Source: Coix lacryma-jobi var. lacryma-jobi (taxonomy: Eukaryota; Streptophyta; Magnoliopsida; Poales; Poaceae). Taken from it: a DNA stretch of 64,000 bases. The stretch is taken from the NCBI GenBank assembly GCA_009763385.1, contig CM019831.1:88013845-88077844 (forward strand). Reading direction: 5' to 3'. The translations under genes were made by a program, and so were the position numbers. Below, piece after piece: positions 23,301-35,171 of this stretch. Position 1 is the first letter of the stretch. Every line of letters begins with the position of its first letter. The notes under the pieces were generated by a model. The model had not been told where the DNA came from, ran no database searches, and was given only the letters and a program-made list of their open reading frames with translations.

Positions 23301-26300
23301 AAATGGACTTTGATGATTTTTGTAGGCCTATTTAAATGTCCAAAAATCATGAAACTATTTTTGTCACTGTTTTTAGATGAAAAAGTATCATCACAAAAAT
23401 TTTGAGCTCTGATGAAGAAAATAAATTTTATTCTTATTTATATGCTTTATTTAATCATTTGAATGTTTATAGTTAATTTAATTCTGTAAATTCATATGCT
23501 GGTTCAAAAATGCTGAAATTTCTTTTGTACATTATATTGGATATAATCAATCTGTGTAAAAAGTTTGAACTAGTTTGAGCATAGTTTGCTTCACCACTTA
23601 ATTTCATGCTAATTAAATTGCTTTCTTTATGAATAAGGAAGATGGTAAAACAGAAAACCCAAGTTCTTTAGGGTAGTTTTGAAGGTTAAGATAATGGAAT
23701 TATCTTGATCTGCTGAGTGAATTATCTTGATCTGCTACTTGATGCAGGCAAGAGTCACTCATTGAAACCATGTATGTTTATGTAAGTTAGTTTTGTTGGT
23801 TTGCAACTTTACCGTGGAGGCAAGTTGTTGCAAGTCAAGTGCTTATAACCTAGTAAATTTCCATCTTTACCATGATCATGTCATTAGCATTCCATTAAGC
23901 ATGCACTCTGTTATCGTGTAGCCTCCGAAGTAATCGCGTGTCCGGACGAGGTTGATTCGGAAAGTTCAGAGTGTCCAGTTGACCCAGGTTACCAGGAATT
24001 CCAGACTCTTCCAGTCAACGAAGGCAAGCCCCGGTTCATTTAACCATTTCCGTGGATTTACAATTACACTTACTTTCGATAACCTGATGCATTAGATGTT
24101 TATCAAATAAATGCTTTAAACCTGTTGATGCATGATCAACCTTGTTATTGATATATCATTCCTTGATACCTGCTTTATGCAAATGGTAGAAATGCTTAGC
24201 CCTGCTTTATGAAGTTTTTGATAAATGTTTTCGATACTTATCATTTTGGAATGATAATGAGAAAGAATGATGGTTAAGACTAGACAGACACATGCATCGA
24301 ACCTTGGGTTGGTGTAGGGTGACCCGGATGTGTCGGATTAGGGTTAACCGTTGTTGGCCTGCTAGATTGAGAAACTGTGAAGTACCGATCATATGCTACG
24401 GTAACTCTGCCTTGGTGGTTCTTAAATGAGAACGGCTAATCGTGCACTGGGAGTGGAGAGATGGCGGGAGTACTAGCTACCCTCGTGGGTTAAAGTCCCG
24501 GATTGGAGGTGTACAAGTACTCTCGGGTGGCGCGGACCCGGTCTTGTTTGGAGGATCCGAGGTTGGGGTTGGTATATGTGTGATCACGGGTCTACATATA
24601 TCGTATGATCATGGAAAACTCCCAGATCTGGTTGAATCGGTTCGAATCGTCGTGCTCCTCGGTTAAGGAGACTCAATCTTTTGACCCGCACCGTAGAATG
24701 AAAATGGAACTGGTTTAAGAAAGAATGATGATGATCTCTCACTAATGATTCACTTTCAGTTCTTACCAAGTACTTAAATGATTAAGTAAAATTTGGATCT
24801 AGAACTACTTTAGTAAGCTTTTATGCAAATGAAAAATTCTGTTGAGCCTACCCAAGCCAGCATACCTGTTTCTTCTCTTCTCTTGTCGGGTAAGCCTTGT
24901 TGAGTACCTTTGTACTCAGGGTTTGTTAAACCCCTGTTGCAGGTGGCGTGCACGAGCAGCCTTGCTTCGAGGCTTGTTGCGTGACCGTCGTTGAGGAGGA
25001 CGTGTCCGGGGAGGAGTAATGCAACCCTTAGGCAGGGTTGTTTGTGTGAAATACAGTTTTATTAATGTTACTTCCACTACCTAGGGTAAAGTTTGAAACT
25101 ATGGTTTGTAATAACGACGTGAGTTTGAACAACTGGTTTGTAAAACTTATGGTGTAGTACTTCCGCACTTTTATTCTCTGATGTATATTATTTGTGAATT
25201 GTTGTAATACTGCAATAACTCTTGCAATGATCCTGGGAGTGTAAGGAAACGTGGATGAGTCGGGTTACCCGATGACACATGGCGGGTCTTTTGGGCTATT
25301 GGGCACAGTGTATGTCTGTTCAAGGCCGGTAGGACAAGGACAGGTACACGTGGGCCCTAATAATCGAGGAGGTTCCATCACAGCATCAGAGGTCGATTGA
25401 TTTCCTGGCGTCTCTGGTCTGGTTTGCTCTCTTGTATCTCAGGTACATTTATCTTTATCCCAGTATTACTTTAAGCATTACTTTCAGTATTACTTTATCA
25501 AGTACCTTGAGTGTGACCTAGCTAGCCTACAGTTCAATTCACTTAGCCATAGTAGTTAATCTCTAGTGTGCTTAGTGATTGATCTTTGCTAATAGGTTGC
25601 TTAGTTAGTTTGGTGTTTATCTTATTAAGTCAAGTATTTGCTCTGACGTCCGCAAGGGTGTCTCTATTCAAAGCTAGGGTAGAGATAGTTAGAATATAGT
25701 TAAGCGTGGTGCTTAGTTATAGACTTACCTTCAGATACGGCTGGACCCCCGGATAGCTGTGGTAGCAAGCAGGTGGTGACAGCCCTGTGCGCCTTGAATT
25801 CCACCACGTAGTTGGCCCAGTTTAACAGTAAGACTTGTTGTGCTAGCGTTCAACCTAAGTAAGTGGTAAAGGCTAGTATGCCTCGGTACTTGACAAGATA
25901 GGAATAAAACTTTACTTAACTTAGTTGCTTTATTGTCTTTTGCCTGTCTTGCTTCTTAGTTATCTTGTTTCGCAGTTATCTTGCTTTGTAGTTATCTAGG
26001 AGTAGTTAGTAGTTAGTAGTTAGTAATTAGTTAGTTATCCTTAGTTTTCACATTCTATCTATCTATCTAGTTATCCACCTTACCTTACCATCCATTTCAT
26101 CCTTACCTATCCACCCACATATTCTTTCTAGCCTTCCATCCCCTCTTTTCCCTTTTCTCTTTTCTTCGACTCTCATCCCCTCCTTGACTCGACTCATACA
26201 CCACCCTAGCCTTCCCTTGGGATCAAATAAATCGACACCTGGTACTCCCAGGCGAAGTGCTACTACGATAGTTCTGTGCGCTTGCAGAATCTCCTCTTGG

Positions 26301-26416
26301 TAGATTGCATTCTCGCTAGCTAGCTCCTACTGGTGTCGGGACTGACAACCCTGCTTGGCATTAGTAGATAGCTACTTTAGTTACCCTGTCCTAGGTGTAG
26401 CTAAGAACTACCAACA
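20347..26416 (+). repeat. Element A 3' LTR, split by a solo LTR
   Basis: Matches 2853-4712 in two pieces, 20347-21163 and 25383-26416, separated by the solo LTR and sharing its TSD gcatc. TATA box at 20906-20913. The right piece lacks about 12 bp of a short tandem (tagtattactt) found in the left LTR. Confidence 0.93.
21164..25382 (+). mobile_element. Solo LTR, Del/Tekay type, 4.2 kb
   Basis: Begins TGTAACACC and ends CATCACA with a perfect 5-bp TSD gcatc (21159-21163 and 25383-25387). There is no PBS, gag, pol or PPT, so it is the product of recombination between two LTRs. A GC-rich block (about 22005-23100) contains three units 162 bp apart, marked by (g/t)aggtc(g/t)ctaccg at 22481, 22643 and 22805; the rest is AT-rich. 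The GTTGAGTAC..GTACTCAGGG block is near 24900. Short ORFs in the GC-rich block resemble no protein I know. Confidence 0.9.
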
Positions 26417-26932
26417 ATGTCGCAGCCTCGCCTCATGCAGCCAGCGCAATGCTGATCAAAGAGTTGCACGAAAATAGCAAACCAAACAGGCCTCGGTCTA
26501 CTATGTGTCTGAAACCCTCGAGGGTCCTAAACGAAACTACTCAGAGCTCGAGAAGATAGCATACGCCATGGTCATGGCTTCAAGGAAGCTAAAACACTAT
26601 TTCCAGGCACACGAAATCCAAGTACCTTCAGCATATCCCCTCGAGAACATTTTCAAGAACAATGAGGCAGTCGGTAGAATAGCAAAATGGGCAGTCGAAC
26701 TAAACAGCTACGCTATAACCTTCGTGGGAAGAACAACGATCAAATCGCAGGCACTAGCAGATTTCATAGCTGAATGGACCCCAGACCCTCACAGAGATGG
26801 AGCCCAACCAGATCCGTTTTGGACAGTGTATGTCGATGGAGCCTGGGGAGCAGCTGGAGCAGGAGCCTCGGCCATCCTAGTTTTGCCATCTGGGTCGAAG
26901 CTAAGGTACGCAAAAAGACTCGACTTCAAGTG
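26417..26932 (+). pseudogene. pol: E pol fragment: RNase H and start of second RNase H
   Basis: It resumes after A with VAASPHAASAMLIKEL, shifts frame once near 26460-26480, then reads SVYYVSETLEGPKRNYSELE, with the RNase H motif ELEKIAYAMVMASRKLKHYF and ALADFIAEW. A second RNase H begins at FWTVYVDGAWG (archaeal-type, as in Tat elements), interrupted at LDFK by element C. GTG at 26505 is not a true start; the frame is open through it from upstream. Confidence 0.88.
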
Positions 26933-27344
26933 TGAAGGACCGAAAATGCTATGGCAAGGCGACCAGAGGGGGGGTGAATGGGAGCCTAAAATTTCTTCTC
27001 GAAATTATGGCCTCTGTCCCAATAAAATCAACCCCAAAAGCTTCGGACTCAAACGTGATGCCCACGACCCTCGGAAAGAGGGTGGATGATCCCTAGGATC
27101 ACAGCGAGGCACCACACAAGAGAGCAAACCAAACCTCTCAAAACCCCGAGTCAAGTTCGTGCCTAAAAGACCCACTCCAAACGTAGACAGAGAGCTACGT
27201 CGGGATTCCTCCAAATACCGATGCTAACAAGTAGCAAAGATACGTAGAGAGGTTCCTAGGTGAACTCTAGGAGCAAACGAGGAGTCCGGAGACAAAGCGG
27301 AAAAGCCGGGAGAGCAAACGCACTCAACTGCGACCTACAGGCAA

Positions 27345-27795
27345 TTCCCGGACTGTCCGGACTCTTGGTCCCGGACTGTCCGGTGTGAGCCGGACTGTCC
27401 GCCGCTAGGGTGCCGGACTGTCCGCCGGCGAAAAACCCAAAACCGAACTGTTCTGCTACAGACCTGGACAGATCCCGGACAGTCCGCGGTTTGCACGCCG
27501 GACTGTCCGCGGTTCACGTGAACAGTGAACTCCGAGCGTCCGGTGCCTGCCCTGTGCAGCGTCCGATGAGGATCCCGGACTGTCCGTGGGTCCTGGCGGA
27601 CTGTCCGCCGGCTACGAAGCCAAAACAGCAAAGCTGCTGCAAAGTCCCGGCTCGGGCCCGGACTGTCCGCGCCCAACACTGGCGGACTGTCCGCCGGTCA
27701 CCCGAGGGGAAAACGCCCGAGGCCAACAGCCACTGCTCGGCTGAAGCCGCGATGCGCGGACTGTCCACGGCCTATATGGCGGACTGTCCGCGACC
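27345..27795 (-). repeat. CGGACAGTCCG repeats in C 3' LTR
   Basis: Around a dozen copies, seen on + as CGGACTGTCCG, in about 450 bp. Twice as dense as in B. Duplicated at about 35585-36032. Confidence 0.85.
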
Positions 27796-28395
27796 TCCCA
27801 GAAAGCGCAAAAACAGCGCGGAACAAACCCAAAATAGATTGGATCTACACCAAATCAAACGAGGCTGCAAACTAACTTCACCCAAGTGTTCTTCTATGTG
27901 TTGGGAAGCTAATCCTAGGATATCATCGCTTCAATCCAACTAAAACATGAGAAATCCGAAGAACACTAGAAAAGGGGAAGAACGAAGAACAAAAACGATT
28001 TCGGCCCGATATACTTGTTCATGAGGATAGGGATGAATTCCTTTGGTGGAAACGTTCTCCTCACTTCAAAGAACAAGTTGATTCAAACGGAATCGCAAAA
28101 GACGCAGCATAGAGGGAGATCGGGAGAGGGGAAAATCGTGGAGAAAAGAAGAACGCGAAGAACAAATTCAAAACGCGAATTCAACCACGAATTTGATCCT
28201 TGCATTCAGCAAGATGAATTGATTAAGCACTCGGTGTCGGGCTACAAGCCAATCCTAGCAACACAAAGCTTGAATGGCAAAAAGCTCAAGAACAAGAGCC
28301 AACTCTCCCTAACCCTAGCCTACTCTCATAGGAACAAAATGAGAGAGACACCACCTAGAACTCCCAAGGATACGGCTGCCCTAGCAGCCCCCCTC

Positions 28396-28404
28396 ATATA
28401 TATA
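28396..28404 (-). promoter_or_regulatory. TATA box of the C 3' LTR
   Basis: Run atatatata just upstream (on minus) of a GGGGGCTGCTAGGGCAG stretch; the counterpart in the other LTR is about 36635-36643. Confidence 0.55.
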
Positions 28405-28667
28405 GGCGCACGTCCGAAGACCAAAACGCCCTTACCTTAAGCACTCGACCCAAATACCCCCTAGGGGTAAAACCGTCCAGACTTGACAGTTTCGATCCGA
28501 CGGCCACGCCCGCACATCCGGTAGCTTCGCCTCGACGCGACCTCCCTGATGCCGCCACGTGCCGTCACCGTCGACCGCCGCGCCTTCTCACCGATAGCTT
28601 CGCCGCAACGCAAGCCTCTCGGTGCTGCCACGCGTCGACCGTCCTTTCGGACCAACCCCCGGTTTTG

Positions 28668-28860
28668 AGGCCCAAACCAGGAAACCGTCCACCCCGAGTT
28701 TTGAGGCCCAAACTTGGAAACCCGCACGCCTAGGTTTTGAGGCCCAAACCTGGAAACCGTCATCGCCGAGTTTTGAGGCCCAAACTCGGAAACCGGCCAC
28801 CCCAGGTTTTTGGCCCAAACCTGGAAACCGTCGATGGTAGCTTTTTGAGGCTCAGCTACC
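28668..28860 (-). repeat. Dyad-symmetry array in C 3' LTR U3
   Basis: Units such as CCTAGGTTTT-gaggccc-AAACCTGG, CCGAGTTTT-gaggccc-AAACTCGG, CAGGTTTT-tggccc-AAACCTGG and GGTAGCT-ttttgaggctc-AGCTACC. Same loop and arm scheme as in B on the opposite strand. Confidence 0.82.
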
Positions 28861-29479
28861 GAACCCGCACCGTAGACGGGATGTGGTTCTCACACCCCGA
28901 CCACCGGCACCGATGCCGATGCATGTCCAGCCTCCACGCCGGGCACAACGCCTTCACCTTCCTTCTTGACTTGGCCGACGGCACTTGCGCCGCACGCAAG
29001 CCCGTGTCCGACCTCCCGCCAAGTGACACGACTCCAGCGTCTTCCTCCCGACTCGGCCGATGCACCGCACATCCCCATGTGCTCTCGCTCGCCGATGCCA
29101 CGTGCCAGCTACCACACCTGGTCCTCTGGCCCTCTGGTCCGTCAGTCCAAGACTCACGTCCGCCCTTCACCGCTCTGGGTACATCGGCATGGCACGTCCG
29201 CCGCACGGCACGCCCATCCTTCACCGCTCCCGGTCCGTCGGCACGGCACGTCTCTACTTGACCTTCACCTCGCCATAGACCACTGTATCCGAGCTCCACA
29301 TATGCACATCAACACAGCCAAGAGACACATGTCGCACACGCACACCAACACAGAAACACAACACAACTCACGCCACCGGTTAGTCATAAACATTAAGCAC
29401 ATAGCTAGATATAGACTCAACCGGGTAAAAGCCTCAAACCTTCCTCATCAAAGTCAATCATTCATCATATATGTTCTCA

Positions 29480-31900
29480 ATCTCCCCATTGATGAATGCA
29501 TTGACTAAAAATAAACCACAAAGGAAGGGTTTGAAGGCAAGCCTCATTCAAGTGCCCAAAAGCCAAGCAAAAGCAAACACAAGGCCACTTGATATGAGGA
29601 AGGATCATGAAAACTCCAAATAAAAGCTCTCGGTCCCAAAGGAAATGGGAAAAGTGGGCAAAGCCTCCACACAACCGAAGAGTCAAGAGAAACAAGAGTT
29701 TCATGAAACCCAAAAGGCACTCGAAAACCAATCTCAAATAAATTGTCAAACAATCATCACAAAAGAGAGACCAAGGTACTTATCCACTTGGTTTTGGGTC
29801 AATTTCTCCCCTTTTTCTCTTTCTCTTTCTCTTTCTCCCCCTTGATGATTGAATTGACAAAAACTATGCACAAGAGATGGTTTGAGATACCATAACCGAA
29901 AATCTCATTCAAGTGATCAAAAACCATCGAAGGGCAAAGAACAAAATCACTTGTCATGAGACATAACTTGGTCCCCAAAGACATGGGCAATGGCTCAACG
30001 CAACCAAGCAAGGGATCGGAGCAACAACTCAACAATGAGCAAAACTCGATCACACAGAGCAAAAGACTTGGTTCCCAAAGACATGGGCAACGGCTCGACG
30101 CAACCAAGTCAAAAATGAGCTAGCCCTCAAGAAGAGGCAGAAAATGGCTCAACACCACTAGCTCAAGGCTCGATACCAATTGAGGCTGAAACAACGCATC
30201 AGAATGCAACAAATCACAATCAGCCAAGAATTGGTGAAAACAGCTAGCTCCTCAAGACAGAGGCACATAGGCTCGACGCAACTAGCTGAAGGGTCCATAC
30301 CAATCAAAAAACACCAAGCAAAAACTGCTAGTCCCTCAAGAGAGAGGCTAAAACTGCTCAACACGACTAGCAGGCTTGATACCGACTGAGAAAAACCACA
30401 AGAGAAGCTCAACACTAAAAGGAGCACAATCACTTGGAGCACGCGGAGAAGCAGCAAGACAAAAGCGACTCCCCCTAAAAGCAAGCCTACATACAAAGGC
30501 TATGCAACAAAGCTCATGACACCAATTGCATTCCATACCAAAAGATGGATACCAATTGAGACACATAAAAGTGCTATACCGAGTGAAGAAAAACATAAAA
30601 GAGCTAAACTCCCCCTAGCTCAAAGCTCTCCCCAAAATGCATGACTCTCCCCTTTGTGCCAACACTTAAGCTCCCCCTTGCAAACAGCTTCTCCCCCTTG
30701 ACAAAAGGGAACATGCTGAGGGGTATTGACATTTTTCACAAAGTTCACACAAACACAAGACAAGTCATCAACCAAAAGCATATGGGGGCAATGAAAAGCA
30801 CTGAAAGTGACCACAAAGTTTGTCGGAGCTGGGGGTATGTACACTAAGCTAAAAATGCATGAAATGCACAATGCAACAGCTTCAAGTGTATAGCAATCAG
30901 AATGAAAAGATGCTCAAAAGGGTGCTGCCCCGAAAGTATAGCAATCAATACAAATGCTAGCAAAGGCTCAAACTGATCAAATGAATACGAAAAATGAACA
31001 ATTAAGCATATGAACAGTTTTAAGCCATTTGAAAAGGAGTTCCCCACTAAAATAGCACTTAGCATGAATAGACAGGAAATCGAGCAAGTGCTAACTCAAG
31101 TATAAAAGGTGAACTACCCCTAGCAAGGTTCAATCATCATGCAATAGAGTGAAGCATAGACTTGTGTTATTATCAAATTTTATCGGAGATTGCAGCGGTA
31201 TTAACACAAGTTCATATTAAAGCATGTGATTGCGAGAGGTTAAAAGCATGGTCATTACCTAACTTTTCAACCGGGCTAAGCCTATGCAACAAAAGCAATC
31301 AGAAGCTTAAAGCACCGGTTTCGGTCTTACACTACACGGCTCAAGTTTAACTCAAATGTGCAATGAGAAACAGTCTCGATACCGTGATGTGCTGACACAT
31401 GCAATCCCATCTCGATCTTTTCAATTCACTTGGACTTGGATCAAATTTTAGCACAAGGTAAATATGAACAATCCAAGCAAGTGAATGACTCACTGCAAGA
31501 GACATAGCAACCTAGCATACAAAAGATAGCACAAGTGATCTCAACACATCCTACCCATGCTAGTTGCCAATCTCAATGGTGAACAGATTAAAAGTTTCAT
31601 AGTTGATTAGTCAAGTTCACCATTTGCAAAAGTAGCTTAGCTCATAACATGTATCAAGTGATCAAAAAGAGCCTAAGCTACAAGCATCATCATGAATCAA
31701 CAGGGCATACCAAAAAGAGCATAATCTCATTCTCATTGCTCTAGACATGAAGCTCTAAAATGCAAGATGTACATGATGAAATGCATGCAAAGCTAGCCTA
31801 TAAGGAAAACCCAAAACAAAAGGGTATCAAAGAAGACCAACTAAGATACAACAAGCAAAATGCTTCCCCAACTAAAAGGGAAACACGCACCAAAGACACA
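29480..31900 (-). other. C 3' non-coding region
   Basis: The terminal PPT (tctcccc on +) is at 29480-29487. Several further PPT-like runs (cccc(c)tt on +) lie at about 30471, 30609, 30640 and 30673-30700. Degenerate CGACGCAACCAAG/AGACATGGGCAA units (29960-30380) match the repeats of B 3' region. No ORF with recognisable content. Confidence 0.75.
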
Positions 31901-31920
31901 AATAAAGAGCCAAGAAATGC

Positions 31921-32325
31921 TCAAGCGACAGCCAGCAAAATCCACATCGAAAAGACCACACAGCAGAAAGGGGTCGGTGAAGAAGAGTACCAAAACCCGA
32001 ACTCAGAAGTGTGTCGGAGGTACCTCATGAAGCGCATGACCGCCTGCTGGTGTGATACCCGAGGGGACGCCTGAATCAGCTGAAGTCTCCGGGGCGCCTG
32101 CCTCGCCGAAGTCGTCTCCCCCTCGCCTGATGCTGTCGCTCGCACAGGTGCCGCTAGTGCTCGCTGGAGAGCTGCTCGAACGGAACCTCAAGTCGTGGCA
32201 AAAGTGGGATCGGGTCTGTGAGCCGAAATGCTCTCTTCAGGCTCCTATTCTCCTGCACACTCAAAGGCAGAAGAAAACACAAGGCATTGTCTCGTCCAGT
32301 GTGACCTCAAGGTCTCCATGAAAAC
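31921..32325 (-). pseudogene. pol: C pol remnants: integrase tail joined to RNase H piece
   Basis: On the minus strand, VTLDETMPCVFF (32321-32270) matches EVTFDETMPCVSS at the end of the B integrase. GEGETTSARQAP matches the B linker, and then ASPRVSHQQAVMRFMRYLRHT matches the B RNase H entry. The RT between linker and RNase H (over 800 bp in B) is absent, so this is a deletion junction near 32080-32060. Confidence 0.75.
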
Positions 32326-33053
32326 GGTTAGTCACATGATAAGCATAAGGTGAACTCTCAACAAAAAGAGATCTACCTATGAATGATACCGCAAGGAGAT
32401 CTGAACTCAACCTAGTCAAGACTACCATGCAACAGGATAAAGCACTGTATAGCAGAATGCAGCCTAAAGACATGATCAACCCAATCACAGCCTAAACCTC
32501 AACCCATGCTACAATGCAAGATAATGATAGCAATAGATCCAAAAGCATGTAACATGATAAAATTGTGGAAAGGCTAGTGCTCAAACTAATCATATCAACA
32601 GGATACATGTCGCTACACAAAACTAGCACCTGAAAAGTGATACCTAATGAACATCATATCTCTACAAGTAAAGCTCATGGAGAGGTATGGTAAAACATGG
32701 CATAATGTTCATAAGGATGACAGACTAGCATGAAGGGTGGATATTCCACAAAAGCTGTACACAAAGCTAGCATGACATAATATACAAGATAGCACATGCT
32801 AGACTGAAGCAAAACATGATACAAAAGAAAATGTACATGTAAAAGCTATACAAGTGAGCACATGAAAGTCCATCGCATACCACAAGACATAGATCATGGA
32901 TGTACAAGGTATGAGTGTATATGAAAGCTCACCGAGTAGCAAAAGCCTCTTTGGAGGCAAATCTAGGCGGGGTGTAGAGAACCATCAAATCTTGATCACA
33001 TCTAAAAGATCAAGTTCCATTAGTCGCATGTTCTCCACCCCGCGTCCTCATAT

Positions 33054-35003
33054 CTACACACAAGAGGACAAAGTAACCCGAGTCTTGGATCCCGAAGGGT
33101 TAGCAAGCATGTACTTGGGAATCCAGGACTTGGTCACAAATCTCAACTTATCATGTGGGTTAGCATGATGCAAATGTTGGTTCAAATGCAATTGTGAAAC
33201 ACCCTTGGAAGCATTCCTCAAAAGGATAACTTGAGGAGAAGAACGAGTCGTACCACAGGAAAAGAGGCAAACATCTTCTAAGGTCTTTGTAGAAGAACCA
33301 ATAGAAGCATCATGAAAAGCATGACGTGGACCAAGAGAAGAAGCACTAGAAGCATGTCCACGACCATGACCTATCCCACTAGAAAAGGAGTCATAAATCC
33401 CATCAACAAAAATGGGCTTCTTACTAGGAGCACAAGCGTTCATGCCATGGGAAGGGCTATGAATCACCGTCTTCCTAGAAGAACGAGCTTGGCGCAAGCG
33501 TTTGGCATGCCGATAGCAAAAGCTTTCTTGATGCTCATCTTTCTCACAAAAAGAGCAATGGTACAAAGGCCTACCGGGAGGCACACCATTCTCCGACAAG
33601 TGAGAAGTCCCTCGGGGCTTAGAACAAGAAGCATCAACCACCAACTTGGTGCCAACGCTAGGAGCACACGTTCCATGAGAAAGGCTACGCGGCTTCCTAA
33701 AAGCCTTAGCTCGAATTCACCGCTCGTGCTTGACACGGCGAAAACAAAAATCGAGCGAATGTCCCTCCTTCTTGCAAAAGGTGCAATGAAAAACTGGATT
33801 GGGAGGACGAGTCCCAAAAATATGAGAAGCACCCTTGTCAAGAGAAGTCCCTTGGACATCACTCGAAGAAACAGCAAGGTTGGGAGTAGCTATGAAAGAG
33901 CTACCCGAAACCTTGACACTAGTGCTATCGTCAAAAGACTCACGCGCAACACAAGAACTCAACTCTGATTGCAAAGATGCAAACTTGGAAATATCAACAT
34001 CGGAGTTGCAAGAAATGTATGAATCAAACGACTTAGCACAAAGGCTCTTGCACCTTTTGGATAAAACCTCATTCTCAAACATGAGGCGGTCACAAGTACC
34101 ACAAGGAGTGTTTCTCAAGTTCTCCATCTCCTTTTCAATGCACTCGGCATATGTGGTACGCAAGAGCTCAATCTCCTTCTCAAGGTTGGCACTCATATCA
34201 TTGTGCTCAACCAACTTAGCGCTCATATCATCGCGCAAGACTTTCAAAGCCAAAACTTCTTTTTCCAAATCAATGCATGATGTGCAAATGAAAACGGTGG
34301 AAGAAACATCACCATTCACATCAAGCAAAGGATCATGAATAGCACAAGAAGTAAGGCAAGCATTTTTATTTAAAGAGCATGAGCTACAAGGCTTAGATTT
34401 TAATTCAACAATTTCTGCCCTAGCATGCTCAAGTCCATATACACATGTGGTGTGAGTCAATCTTAGTTCATCAATTTCAGTACACAAAGACTCACAATAA
34501 ACACATGGTAACAAAGCATTTGACTTAAGCAAGGCTATTTCAGTTTTAGCACAATCAAGGTCCTTGCTTAGGTCAGTGCAAACTAAACATGGTTTGGAAG
34601 CATTAGATATCAACATTTCATTTTCAAATTTTAAGCTAGCAAAGGAAAAGCTTAGCTCATCATTCTTCCTAACCATGTCACTACAAGAGGTGCAGGGCAA
34701 AGAGGCACTAGACTTCAGCTTAGCGATGGAGCATTTCAATTTTTCTACCTTTCTACGCAAGGTATCACAAAGCTCATCATCCCTAGAGCAAGCCTCATAT
34801 AAGTTGTGCAAAGTCACAAGACCACAAGCAAGTGTACCTCTCTTGGCCTTGCCAAGTCGATGTAGGAGATCCTCCGGTGAAAGCTCATCATGTCGTAGAA
34901 GATTCAGCAGATCGTTCACCTCGCGATCCCTCTCATCAACTACACTCCTCCTTCTTCCCAAGATGTCATCCATGGAACCGTTCAGGCTGAAAGACAAAGA
35001 CAT
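33054..35003 (-). pseudogene. gag: C gag-tail ORF with coiled coil, CxxC pairs and two zinc knuckles
   Basis: Starts at ATG 35003 (MSLSFSLNGSMDDIL), 170 nt after the PBS, and runs as one frame to TAG 33054 with a single TGA at 33717 (HER-stop-IRAK, likely a former Arg). There is no capsid domain. Residues 30-350 are predicted coiled coil by eye, with CxxC pairs at about residues 104, 139, 167, 206, 240 and 301. CCHC knuckles are CTFCKKEGHSLDFC (just before the TGA) and CSFCEKDEHQESFC (after it). The tail resembles the gag/protease junction of Sireviruses. What remains is the C-terminal half of a Sirevirus Gag. Confidence 0.8.
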
Positions 35004-35156
35004 ACTTGAAGAAGAACTTGGTGCACTCCAAAAGCACCGTTAGTGTTAGCAAACTAAAAAGCTCAACACCTCGACAAACCACGTCGGAAGCCAAACCACT
35101 CTAAAAAGGTCGCCTTCGCGGATCCAGAACCAGTTAAGGTAGAGAGATCCTTAACT

Positions 35157-35170
35157 GGCTCCGATACCAA
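35157..35170 (-). other. Primer-binding site of C
   Basis: The + strand ggctccgataccaa is the reverse of TTGGTATCGGAGCC, directly next to the LTR edge at 35172. Confidence 0.8.
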
Positions 35171-35171
35171 T

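Larger units (their letters stand above)
2853..26416 (+). mobile_element. Element A: non-autonomous Athila-type Ty3/gypsy element
   Basis: Bounded by TGTTGATGG...CCAACA with TSD atgtc (2848-2852 and 26417-26421). Parts: 5' LTR 2853-4712, tRNA-Asp PBS, gag-protease ORF (4900-6291, resumed at 18116-18598), a long non-coding 3' region, PPT, 3' LTR 20347-26416 (itself split by a solo LTR). There is no RT, RNase H or integrase anywhere in it. Subtracting the solo LTR and one TSD copy makes the 3' LTR about 1,846 bp against 1,860 bp for the 5' LTR. Its gag resembles that of element G closely, so an F/G-type partner could supply pol (inference). Confidence 0.92.
26933..29479 (-). repeat. Element C 3' LTR (minus strand)
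   Basis: Identical design to the B LTR but diverged in sequence. On the minus strand: TGAGAACA start at 29479, dyad array about 28860-28668, TATATATA box about 28404-28396, CGGACAGTCCG array about 27795-27345, end CGGTCCTTCA at 26933. ORFs such as 27410-27943 are repeat-driven. Confidence 0.93.

Noticed and set aside
27410..27943. 177-codon ORF (also 35649-36182) rich in DCP/TVR strings
   Set aside because: It reads the CGGACTGTCCG array of the C LTR; repeats without stops produce it, and it is in antisense to the element.
31760..32074. 104-codon plus-strand ORF in C
   Set aside because: Antisense to C's pol remnants and assembled from non-coding 3' sequence.
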